A DNA stretch of 64,000 bases from Bacteroidetes bacterium GWB2_32_14 (GTDB taxonomy: Bacteria; Bacteroidota; Bacteroidia; Bacteroidales; UBA12077): NCBI GenBank assembly GCA_001768235.1, contig MENK01000008.1:1-64000 (forward strand). Reading direction: 5' to 3'. A program made the position numbers and the translations under genes. The notes beneath the pieces are model-generated. The model was not told the DNA's origin and ran no database searches. It worked only from the letters and a program-made list of their open reading frames with translations. This document shows, piece after piece, positions 56,889 through 64,000 of this stretch (position 1 is the stretch's first letter; each line of letters begins with the position of its first letter).

Positions 56889-57509
56889 CTAACGATATAA
56901 AGCAATTCCAAAACCCAATTCTAAAATATCTGTAAATTGAATTTCAGAATTATCCCAGGCACTTGTTAAATAAAGGCCCCTGCTACCAACACGAAAATAA
57001 AATGCCAAACCTGATGCAGGAGTATAATGTGCCAGCAGTTTTGTTCTTATCTCACCACCAATAAAAATTCCACCCATTCTACCTGGCGACCACCAGTAAT
57101 AATTTTCAGGGTAATGCGATGGCAGAGTTACCCAATACTCTTCGCCAAAATTGTGATGTAAAAAAAATCCGATATTTAGTGGTAAAACGTCAATATCTTT
57201 TTTTAATGAAAATTTAAAAATCTTCCCTGTAAACTGTAAACTTATGCTGTGTAAATCATCTGAAGATAAGAAAGATGGAATATACCCATAGAATAAAGTA
57301 ATATCCAGCCTGTGTTTTAAAAAAGTATAACCTAAACCCGGAGATATAAATCCTATTCCACCAGCATACTGTAATTTTACATAGTCTGGCAGCAATAAAG
57401 TTGCTTTAAAACTAAAAGTTGAATCCCTGTTATTTGCATATACCCCAATGGGTATAAGCCCTAAAAAAAATATTAAAATAATTTTAAATATCAATGTTTT
57501 CAGCTTCAT
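56889..57509 (-). CDS. outer-membrane beta-barrel protein, function unknown
   Basis: The 206-residue product has a signal peptide (about residues 1-25, GVYA) and a run of amphipathic strands: KATLLLPDYVKLQYAGGIGF, RLDITLFYGYIPSF, GLAFYFRVGSRGLYLTSAWD and a final LELGFGIALYR. I recognise no family. It overlaps the 3' end of the phosphoesterase lipoprotein gene by 26 bp, so the two are translationally linked and the last genes of the envelope run before the TetR gene. Confidence 0.7.
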   Translation of the reverse strand: MKLKTLIFKIILIFFLGLIPIGVYANNRDSTFSFKATLLLPDYVKLQYAGGIGFISPGLGYTFLKHRLDITLFYGYIPSFLSSDDLHSISLQFTGKIFKFSLKKDIDVLPLNIGFFLHHNFGEEYWVTLPSHYPENYYWWSPGRMGGIFIGGEIRTKLLAHYTPASGLAFYFRVGSRGLYLTSAWDNSEIQFTDILELGFGIALYR

Positions 57510-58284
57510 AACCGTTACTTGTAATTTTAAGAATAGTAGCTTTCATATGCTCAACTCCATAAATATTAATAAAATCTATATCGAAATTATCAATATTATA
57601 AATCTCGAAATGGTGAGTATGTCCGTGTATATATGTTAAAACATTATTGTATTTAAGCGTGATTTCTCTGAATTCATCTTTTAATTTTGAATCAAAATCA
57701 GCATCGGATGGCGATACATGAGCAACAATTATTGCTTTATTAAATGTTGAATCTGGAATAAGCTCATTTTCATACCAACCCAGGTCTGGAACTTTACCAT
57801 TAAAAGCATACTCCCTGCTATTGGTATTTAGAAATATAAATTTGATTTCTCCAATGATAAAACTAAAATTAAAAGCTCCAAACATTAAATTATAACATTC
57901 AGGGCCATTCGCAACAAGATCGTGATTACCAATAGCAACCAGATAGGGTTTTTCAAGTTCAGCCATTATATTATAACCCCATTCATACTGAATAGGTAAT
58001 CCATAATCTGTAAAATCACCAATATGAATAATAAAATCAATATCATCCTCTTTATTTACAGTATTTACAAATGAGACCCATTCATCATAGAATCTATGTG
58101 AATCGCCTGTAAATGCAATTTTCAGGGTATCTCCTAAATCAGTAGAAGATACTATTTTTGAAATATTTTTCTCATTCATATTTCTTTCTTCAAAATCGAC
58201 CTGGTAGGGAGAATAATCAAAAATATCATCGCATGATTGTAATATTAAAATGAATATAAATAGCGTGTATATAAATTTTCTCAT
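57484..58284 (-). CDS. metallophosphoesterase lipoprotein
   Basis: The 266-residue product has a lipoprotein signal with Cys18 (LILQSC), placing it in the periplasm or outer membrane, and calcineurin-type metal motifs: FTGDSHRFYDEW, HIGDFTDYG, AIGNHDLVANG, AHVSPSDADF and IHGHTHHFEIY. The first motif has GDSH where most have D-x-H, which is acceptable for this superfamily. The substrate, perhaps a phospholipid or nucleotide in the envelope, is unknown. It overlaps the next barrel gene by 26 bp. Confidence 0.85.
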   Translation of the reverse strand: MRKFIYTLFIFILILQSCDDIFDYSPYQVDFEERNMNEKNISKIVSSTDLGDTLKIAFTGDSHRFYDEWVSFVNTVNKEDDIDFIIHIGDFTDYGLPIQYEWGYNIMAELEKPYLVAIGNHDLVANGPECYNLMFGAFNFSFIIGEIKFIFLNTNSREYAFNGKVPDLGWYENELIPDSTFNKAIIVAHVSPSDADFDSKLKDEFREITLKYNNVLTYIHGHTHHFEIYNIDNFDIDFINIYGVEHMKATILKITSNGYEAENIDI

Positions 58285-58351
58285 ATTAACATATTTATAA
58301 CCTTAAAAGCAGTATATTAATCGTTTAAGCAATTCTAACAATTTCAAATCT

Positions 58352-59248
58352 TTAGAATCTCAATTTTTCTGTCATTAAGCCAAATCTTATAACATCCAAT
58401 CTATGGTTGAAATACATGTTATAATAATCCGAACCATGGTAATACTGGACAAATAAACCCAAGTCTTCTAAAAAAGGGGGATGATAAAACATAGTTAAAC
58501 TTAAATTTAATCTGTTTAAAGAAGTGTCATCCCAATTATTTAATTCACCAAACATCCACGTAGCTTCACCCTTAATAGAAATATCAGCTTTTTTCATAGG
58601 ATTATGAATACTTCGCGGCGAAAGTTTAAAAATAGAAAATGCTGTATGCCAGCGATATTTACTATATATCCCATCAAGTTCATCGCCAGTCCAACTTTCC
58701 GGATGAATCTCGAGCGAAGTTTTAAAAAACTGATATGCATTGAACCGCTTACAAATATTTGCTTTTATGATTCCCGCTTCAATATAGTTTGTCGAAAAAT
58801 CGCCTGATTTTAGATTTAACTCTCCATTTTCTAAAAAGAAATCATCATCCTGCCCATTGGAGTGATGTGCAAGTCGCCCATATAAAGTAAAATTTTTTGT
58901 ACTATTTTCTCCTTTAAAAAAATAATAAATAGTTACCTGTGGCATATAACTGGGAGTTCTAACAGGGTAAGACCTCTCCTGGTACATTCTTATTATTATT
59001 TGTGGTGTTAAAACACCCATAAATCTTGAATCCTTACTTTGCCTGATATAAAAATTGGGTATTAAGTTTCCTTCAAACCATAGAGGTTCAATATTACCAA
59101 TATCTGTAGGAAAAGTAACAAAACTATTCCCCTGGTTTACCTGGGATATGATTGTAAGTGTAATCTCAGGTATAGAATCTCTTTCCTGCCCCCTAATTGA
59201 AAGAGTATAAAATATGAAAATAATTAATGAATAGGTGAATCTTTTCAT
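58352..59248 (-). CDS. OMPLA (phospholipase A)-like outer-membrane barrel
   Basis: The 298-residue product has a signal peptide (about residues 1-20, IRGQ). In the middle it reads LYGRLAHHSNGQDDDFFLEN, which resembles the active-site strand of outer-membrane phospholipase A (H-x-S-N-G with the catalytic His and Ser). The end, GLFVQYYHGSDYYNMYFNHR followed by LDVIRFGLM, also resembles the OMPLA C-terminus. If active it would hydrolyse phospholipids in the outer leaflet of the outer membrane. The catalytic Asn partner could not be placed confidently. It lies between the DUF2141 gene (3 bp) and the phosphoesterase gene (67 bp). Confidence 0.6.
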   Translation of the reverse strand: MKRFTYSLIIFIFYTLSIRGQERDSIPEITLTIISQVNQGNSFVTFPTDIGNIEPLWFEGNLIPNFYIRQSKDSRFMGVLTPQIIIRMYQERSYPVRTPSYMPQVTIYYFFKGENSTKNFTLYGRLAHHSNGQDDDFFLENGELNLKSGDFSTNYIEAGIIKANICKRFNAYQFFKTSLEIHPESWTGDELDGIYSKYRWHTAFSIFKLSPRSIHNPMKKADISIKGEATWMFGELNNWDDTSLNRLNLSLTMFYHPPFLEDLGLFVQYYHGSDYYNMYFNHRLDVIRFGLMTEKLRF

Positions 59249-59251
59249 TGC

Positions 59252-59701
59252 TTACATGTATATAATTTTCACTTTTATTTTTAAATCATCTTTTAAATTA
59301 ATAGATGCTTTTGCAAATTTTGGTATGTTGGACAAACCAATAGATTCATAATTAGAAAATCCTATACCTTCCTTTGGAAGTATAAGTGTTCTATCAATTT
59401 TACCATTTGTATTTTCATCGTGCAAAATATTTACTGCATATATTCCTGCAGGGATATTCTCGAAAGTAGCTACAGATGAGTTATTTATAATTTCCCCTTT
59501 TAAAATTTTATAACACCTTACATAATTCTCATCAGGAAGAGAACCGTCTTTATTGTATAATGCAAATTGAACTACACCTTTTGAGTTTCTTAATTCATTT
59601 ACTTCAATTGTTAAAGAACAGGTTTCCCCATTGTAATTGTTAAAAGAAGAAAAAAGTATCATTGTAAAAACTACCAATACAATTTCTAGTATTCTTTTCA
59701 T
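59252..59701 (-). CDS. DUF2141 periplasmic protein
   Basis: I start at ATG 59701 (MKRILEIVLVVFTMILFSSF), because it gives a signal sequence and its TAATG overlap with the RND gene's stop is typical of translational linkage; a longer frame upstream would run inside the RND gene. The 149-residue product shows the DUF2141 pattern: CSLTIEVNELRNSKGVVQFA, LYNKDGSLP, FENIPAGIYAVNILHDENT, NGKIDR and a GIGFSNY element. DUF2141 proteins are common in Bacteroidota and of unknown function; their fold is Ig-like. Confidence 0.85.
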   Translation of the reverse strand: MKRILEIVLVVFTMILFSSFNNYNGETCSLTIEVNELRNSKGVVQFALYNKDGSLPDENYVRCYKILKGEIINNSSVATFENIPAGIYAVNILHDENTNGKIDRTLILPKEGIGFSNYESIGLSNIPKFAKASINLKDDLKIKVKIIYM

Positions 59702-62700
59702 TAAGATGCTCCTTTCTTCTTTGTCATTTTTTCTTTCATAGTATCTACAACATAATAAACCATCGGCACCAGATAAACAGTCAAAATCAAGGATGACAAT
59801 AAGCCTCCGATGATAACCCATGCTAACCCATTCTTCCACTCAGCGGCCGTACCTTTAGCTAATGCAATGGGTAACATTCCTATAGCCATCGATAGTGTTG
59901 TCATTAAAATTGGCCGCATACGTTCTTTCCCTGCAATTATTAACGCTTCTTTAAAATGCAAGCCCTGTTTTTTCAACTGATTTGTGAAGTCAACAATAAG
60001 TATGGAATTTTTTGTCACTAAACCCATGAGCATAATCAAACCAAGCTGTGCAAACAAGGTTAAGTGATTCAACGACAGGTTTAATGCTAAAAAAGCACCA
60101 ATTGCAGCCACAGGAATCGCAAATAGAGCTACAAGAGGATATATATAATTATCATACAGTGCAACCATAATCAGGTAAATAAGGATAAATGAAATTATTA
60201 AAACTGAACCTAATGCTCCAAAACTTTCATTTTGTGTTTTAATATCTGCGCCCCATGTTAACTTTACATCAGCAGGCAAAGGTTTTGTTTTAAGGTAGCT
60301 AATTACATCACCGGCCAAAGTACCAGAAGGCCTGCCAAATGATTCGGCGGTTAGAGTTACCGATGGTTGCCTGTCTAACCTTTCAAGTAACGAAGGTGAA
60401 TTATCTTGCCTTACATCTGCAAATTGTGATACTTCAACAGGCATATTCATTGGATTTACTATGGAAAGACGTTGTATATCCTCATAATTTCTTCGGCTAA
60501 AGTCATCTAACCATATACGTACAGGATATTCTATTCCATTTTCGGTTAAAGTGGCATCGTCGTTTCCAGTAAATGCTGTTCTTAAATTTAAACCAACATA
60601 CGCGGTAGTCAGTCCCAATCGCTGCATTTTATCCTTATCCGGAATAACCTTATATTCAGGGCTACCTTCCTCTACTGATAGTTGTACATTATCAGCACCG
60701 GGAATATTTTCAATAATTGATTTCATCTCGTTTCCCGTTTTCATTACTAAATCTAAATTACTTCCACTCAGGGTAATTTTAATAGGAGCCGATTTGGGAA
60801 GTAATCCCAGTACCGCCATTGAAAAATTAACACCTGGGAATTGCCGTTTCAGTTCTTCACGAAGCGATTTCATATATGTCTCAGTGTCGTTATAACTGTC
60901 ATTATTTGGCTTAAGCTGAATGGTGAATTCAGAAAGATTAGACGAACCTACTCCTAAACTTCCAATACCTGTACTTGGCCCTGCAATATTGCTAAATAGG
61001 GTGGCTACTTCAGGTTGTTGAACTATAAAGTTTTCTATTTGTTGAGAAATGATATTGTTTTGTTGAACAGTTATCGTTTTATCAAACTCTAAATTTAAAC
61101 GGAACTTTCCCTGGTCTCCTGTGGACATCATCTCCTTACCTATTATCCCTTGTTTCATCATAACTCCTGTCAGTACCAATAGGAAAATCACAATTCCTGT
61201 AAAGATAATTTTGTGACTAAGCACCCATTCCAACTGCTTTCCATACCATTGAATAAACTTTTCTAATTGATGTTCAAACCATAATAAGAAGCGATTTAAA
61301 AAATTGGTAGGTTTTAAATCGTCTTTTTTTCCAATACGTGAAGCCAGCCATGGAGTTAAAGTAAACCCTACTAATAAACTGGTAAGTGTGGATGTAATTA
61401 CTACAATAGAAAATTGTTTGAGCATATCGGCAACAAAAACCTGCAAAAACAAAATGGGTAAGAATACCACCACATCAACCAGGGTAATTGATATTGCCGA
61501 AAAACCTATTTCCATTCGTCCATCCATCGCAGCAATTCTTTTTTCTTTACCCATATCTAAATGGCGCTGAATGTTTTCCAAAACCACAGTAGCATCATCA
61601 ACCAGAATCCCAATTATTAATGACATGGCAAGCAAAGTCATCAGGTTTAACGTGAAACCCATTAACCACATCACGGCAAAGGCCGTAACTAAAGATGTAG
61701 GAATTGAAATTAAAACAATTATTGAATTTCTATAACTTCTTAAAAACAAAAGCATTACCAACGAAACCAAAATTACTGCTAAAATCAAGTCGTGAACTAC
61801 TGAATTTACAGCTGCTATGGTTTTGTCGGTTGAATCATCGGCAATAATAAATTTTACACCTGATTTTACATTTTGATTTTCTATGTTTATAAGTTTTTCC
61901 CGAACCAGCCTTGAAACATCAACAGCATTGGCATCGCCTTGTTTTTTTAACAGAAGGCCTATTCCGTTTTCTCCGTTAAATCGACTAACTGAAGTTACTT
62001 CTTTAACTCCGTCAATAACAGTTGCTATATCTTTAACATAAACGGGACTTCCAAAAACAGGCATAGCCACCTGTACATTCATAATATCATTTACGGTTGC
62101 AAATTTTCCTATTAACCGGACAGAGTTATTCTCAATATCGGTTTGTACCTTTCCTGCAGGCAAGTCTAAACCCGAACGATTAATTGCATCAACAACCTGG
62201 TAAAGTGAAATTTTATAGAGTTTCAATTTATCCTGATTTACCTTAACCTGAATCTCGCGTTCTTCTCCGCCCAAAATGGTAATTTCTGCAACACCCTTAA
62301 GTTGTTGAATTTGTGGCAAATATTCATCTTTCATTTTTTGATAAAATTCGGTTGCCGTTAAATTGCTTGTTGCACTAATTGAAATAATAGGTAAATCGTT
62401 GGGCGATACTTTACTCATCACGGGGCTTAAAATATCAGCAGGAAGGTCTTTTCGGATATTATCAATATAACGTTGAGCATCTCTCATCGCATTATCAACG
62501 CTTGTTCCGTATTTAAGGTTGGCAATAATTACGGATGCATTTGGCATCGACTTTGTCTCCAGGTAATCAACTCCTTCAAGGTTTGATAAAGCATCCTCAA
62601 TTTTTCGCGAAACCGATGTTTCTACTTCCTGGGGCTCGGCTCCCGGGTACATTGTTTTTATTACTACAACGGGTTGGTTAAAATCAGGCAACAATTCATA

Positions 62701-62799
62701 GCCCAGGTTCTTGTAACCTATTATCCCCAACAGGGTGAATACGCTGAAAAGTACTATTATCAGCGATGGCCGTTTAATTGAAATTTCTGTAATATTCAT
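59701..62799 (-). CDS. RND efflux pump permease (AcrB/MexB-like, HAE1 type)
   Basis: The 1032-residue inner-membrane pump has the twelve-helix RND layout in two halves with two large periplasmic loops. Visible are the first helix (SLIIVLFSVFTLLGIIGYKN), the proton-relay region GILVDDATVVLENIQRH with Asp-Asp in helix 4, and the later helices GSVLIISFILIYLIMVALYD, LMGLVTKNSILIVDF and AIGMLPIALAKG. The DDA-type relay marks drug/lipid-type (HAE1) rather than heavy-metal pumps. It is downstream of its periplasmic adaptor (15 bp) and overlaps the DUF2141 start by 1 bp (TAATG). Specificity cannot be predicted. Confidence 0.94.
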   Translation of the reverse strand: MNITEISIKRPSLIIVLFSVFTLLGIIGYKNLGYELLPDFNQPVVVIKTMYPGAEPQEVETSVSRKIEDALSNLEGVDYLETKSMPNASVIIANLKYGTSVDNAMRDAQRYIDNIRKDLPADILSPVMSKVSPNDLPIISISATSNLTATEFYQKMKDEYLPQIQQLKGVAEITILGGEEREIQVKVNQDKLKLYKISLYQVVDAINRSGLDLPAGKVQTDIENNSVRLIGKFATVNDIMNVQVAMPVFGSPVYVKDIATVIDGVKEVTSVSRFNGENGIGLLLKKQGDANAVDVSRLVREKLINIENQNVKSGVKFIIADDSTDKTIAAVNSVVHDLILAVILVSLVMLLFLRSYRNSIIVLISIPTSLVTAFAVMWLMGFTLNLMTLLAMSLIIGILVDDATVVLENIQRHLDMGKEKRIAAMDGRMEIGFSAISITLVDVVVFLPILFLQVFVADMLKQFSIVVITSTLTSLLVGFTLTPWLASRIGKKDDLKPTNFLNRFLLWFEHQLEKFIQWYGKQLEWVLSHKIIFTGIVIFLLVLTGVMMKQGIIGKEMMSTGDQGKFRLNLEFDKTITVQQNNIISQQIENFIVQQPEVATLFSNIAGPSTGIGSLGVGSSNLSEFTIQLKPNNDSYNDTETYMKSLREELKRQFPGVNFSMAVLGLLPKSAPIKITLSGSNLDLVMKTGNEMKSIIENIPGADNVQLSVEEGSPEYKVIPDKDKMQRLGLTTAYVGLNLRTAFTGNDDATLTENGIEYPVRIWLDDFSRRNYEDIQRLSIVNPMNMPVEVSQFADVRQDNSPSLLERLDRQPSVTLTAESFGRPSGTLAGDVISYLKTKPLPADVKLTWGADIKTQNESFGALGSVLIISFILIYLIMVALYDNYIYPLVALFAIPVAAIGAFLALNLSLNHLTLFAQLGLIMLMGLVTKNSILIVDFTNQLKKQGLHFKEALIIAGKERMRPILMTTLSMAIGMLPIALAKGTAAEWKNGLAWVIIGGLLSSLILTVYLVPMVYYVVDTMKEKMTKKKGAS

Positions 62800-62814
62800 A
62801 TTCGCTGATATTAA

Positions 62815-63915
62815 TTAAATAATGTTAACATTTATTCCATCAAAAAGATTAATAAAACCATTGGTTACAATAATGTCGCCTTCAGTTAAACCTTTAGAAA
62901 CAACTACCTTATTTTGAACTCTCTTTGAAATAGTAATGTTTTGCAAAACAGCCTTTCCATTTTTTACTACATAAACCTTTGGCTGGTTGGTTGTTCCTGT
63001 TATTGAAGATGCTGAAATAATAATATATTTATTTTCACTTTCATCTTTTACATCAATAGCTACCGGGTTTACTTTCCCAAACATCCCCGATTTAATTTTT
63101 AAATCATCTGTATTATTTACAGAAAACTGAACAGGAAAACTATTGCTCATATTGGCTTTACTACCGATCATCGTAACTTTTCCTGACAATTTAATTTCCG
63201 GAAAAACATCTGCCGTGAGTGAATATATTTGATTTAGCTTAAATAGATTTAACTCATGTTCAGGAACATTTACAGTAAATTTCAAAAGAGAAATATCCGT
63301 AATTTGAAGCAATGGCACACCCGGTGCTGCAAATGCTCCTTCTTCGTTGAATTTAGCCGTTATTATTCCATTGAAAGGCGCTACAATTGTTGTTTTATTG
63401 ATTTGTTCATTTAATGTAGCACGTTGCACTTTTGCTGATTTTAAGCCTAAAACTGACTTTTCCAACTGAATACCTTGAATTGCATCAGCATTAGCCAGAA
63501 CAGTATATCGTTTTACATCCGATTCTAAGCCTTCAATCTGAATATCTACCGATTGTAATTGTAGTTTTAGTAAAGAATTATCTAATTGAATTAATGGCTG
63601 GCCTTTTTTTACAGTACTTCCAACATCAACCAAAATTGAATTAACCTTACCTTGAATATCCGCGCTGATTTTTGATTCCTTATTGGGTTCAAAAGTTCCT
63701 GAATAGAAGATATCGTTTTTGATATGTTCTGGTTTCAAAGTGTCAACCTGAACATTAACTGCCTGTTCTTTATTGTATTGATAAACTCTGCTTTTAGTAA
63801 TTTCTTTATTGCTTTTTAAACGAACTACCGCGAAAGCAATTAAAGCTATTGCCACAACTAAATACATAATATTTTTCATATATGGCGATTTATTTGTATT
63901 TGTTATCGAACTCAT
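62815..63915 (-). CDS. RND efflux periplasmic adaptor subunit
   Basis: The 366-residue membrane fusion protein is anchored by one N-terminal membrane helix (residues about 15-30, IMYLVVAIALIAFAVVRL). It has the lipoyl/barrel-sandwich motifs GTFEPNKESKISADIQGKVN, VGSTVKKGQPLIQLDN, a helical hairpin, then KTTIVAPFNGIITAKFNEEG, and a C-terminal region with KVVVSKGLTEGDIIVTNGF. An ATG twelve codons later is an alternative start. It lies 5 bp after the TolC-like gene and 15 bp before the pump gene. It bridges pump and outer-membrane channel. Confidence 0.93.
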   Translation of the reverse strand: MSSITNTNKSPYMKNIMYLVVAIALIAFAVVRLKSNKEITKSRVYQYNKEQAVNVQVDTLKPEHIKNDIFYSGTFEPNKESKISADIQGKVNSILVDVGSTVKKGQPLIQLDNSLLKLQLQSVDIQIEGLESDVKRYTVLANADAIQGIQLEKSVLGLKSAKVQRATLNEQINKTTIVAPFNGIITAKFNEEGAFAAPGVPLLQITDISLLKFTVNVPEHELNLFKLNQIYSLTADVFPEIKLSGKVTMIGSKANMSNSFPVQFSVNNTDDLKIKSGMFGKVNPVAIDVKDESENKYIIISASSITGTTNQPKVYVVKNGKAVLQNITISKRVQNKVVVSKGLTEGDIIVTNGFINLFDGINVNII

Positions 63916-63920
63916 AATTT

Positions 63921-64000
63921 TTAATTTTTATTAATATTCATATTCCCTGTTAGTTTTTTCAACTCTAAATCTGTTTTCAAATAATCAATTACAGCAGATA
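63921..64000 (-). CDS. C-terminal end of a TolC-like outer-membrane factor (partial)
   Basis: Only the last 26 codons are in the window, reading SAVIDYLKTDLELKKLTGNM and then NINKN before TAA. This resembles the end of a TolC-family outer-membrane channel, where a helix ending in a Y-x-x-A/L...LEK pattern closes the barrel. It is the first gene of the run as far as seen and precedes the adaptor by 5 bp. The 5' part lies beyond the window. Confidence 0.55.
   Translation of the reverse strand, partial: SAVIDYLKTDLELKKLTGNMNINKN

Overview
The window looks like a chromosomal segment of a Bacteroidota bacterium, probably an environmental Bacteroidales/Marinilabiliales- or Flavobacteria-like lineage. 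The evidence is low GC, almost no Shine-Dalgarno sequences, promoter-like TTTG-N19-TAnnTTTG boxes, a 2022-residue PKD-repeat protein ending in a type IX secretion (T9SS) sorting domain, Bacteroidota-style lipoproteins and outer-membrane barrels, DUF349 and FKBP/NrnA gene neighbourhoods, and a eukaryote/archaeal-type ProS. I see no ribosomal RNA, CRISPR array, prophage or intact insertion sequence.

Layout. 1-6.8 kb: a secreted YD-type repeat protein, two FKBP lipoproteins overlapping nrnA, ndk, recF with a DciA-like gene, and a membrane TPR protein. 6.9-8.1 kb: ribH, a frameshifted GIY-YIG gene lying between tRNA-Gly and a second copy of the tRNA-Gly 3' end, then the tRNA cluster Gly, Tyr, Thr read on the minus strand. 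8.3-17 kb (minus strand): yidC, pyrG, DUF349 protein, a FadL-like porin and a Tyr/Ser/Arg-rich lipoprotein. 17-28.5 kb (plus strand): proS, two small unknowns, two flavodoxin-fold proteins, an M49-type peptidase, a POTRA/barrel protein, a 2-Cys peroxiredoxin, pabB and tilS. 28.6-33.2 kb: an ammonium transporter paired with an outer-membrane barrel, then a NarL-type two-component system. 33.4-35.7 kb: a type II restriction-modification pair. 35.8-40.6 kb: aroC, a phosphoesterase/nucleotidyltransferase pair and an ABC-F ATPase. 40.7-52.8 kb: a TPR histidine kinase, nth, hsp20, a TPR-SpoIIE phosphatase and the giant PKD protein. 52.9-56.8 kb: a natural NifS-SelD fusion, a Cys-protease-fold protein translationally linked to an SDR enzyme, and a short TetR. 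56.9-64 kb (minus strand): one long gene run of TolC end, RND adaptor, RND pump, DUF2141 protein, OMPLA-like barrel, phosphoesterase lipoprotein and a barrel.

Most genes are housekeeping. The accessory or unusual parts are the tRNA-tail/GIY-YIG locus with nested palindromes, the restriction-modification island whose methylase carries an extra N-terminal domain, the GAF-like/nucleotidyltransferase plus phosphoesterase pair, the selenium fusion enzyme, and the RND efflux run with envelope-lipid-type genes. Dispersed palindromic repeats of at least three kinds occupy the intergenic gaps. All functional assignments come from reading motifs by eye; no database search was run.
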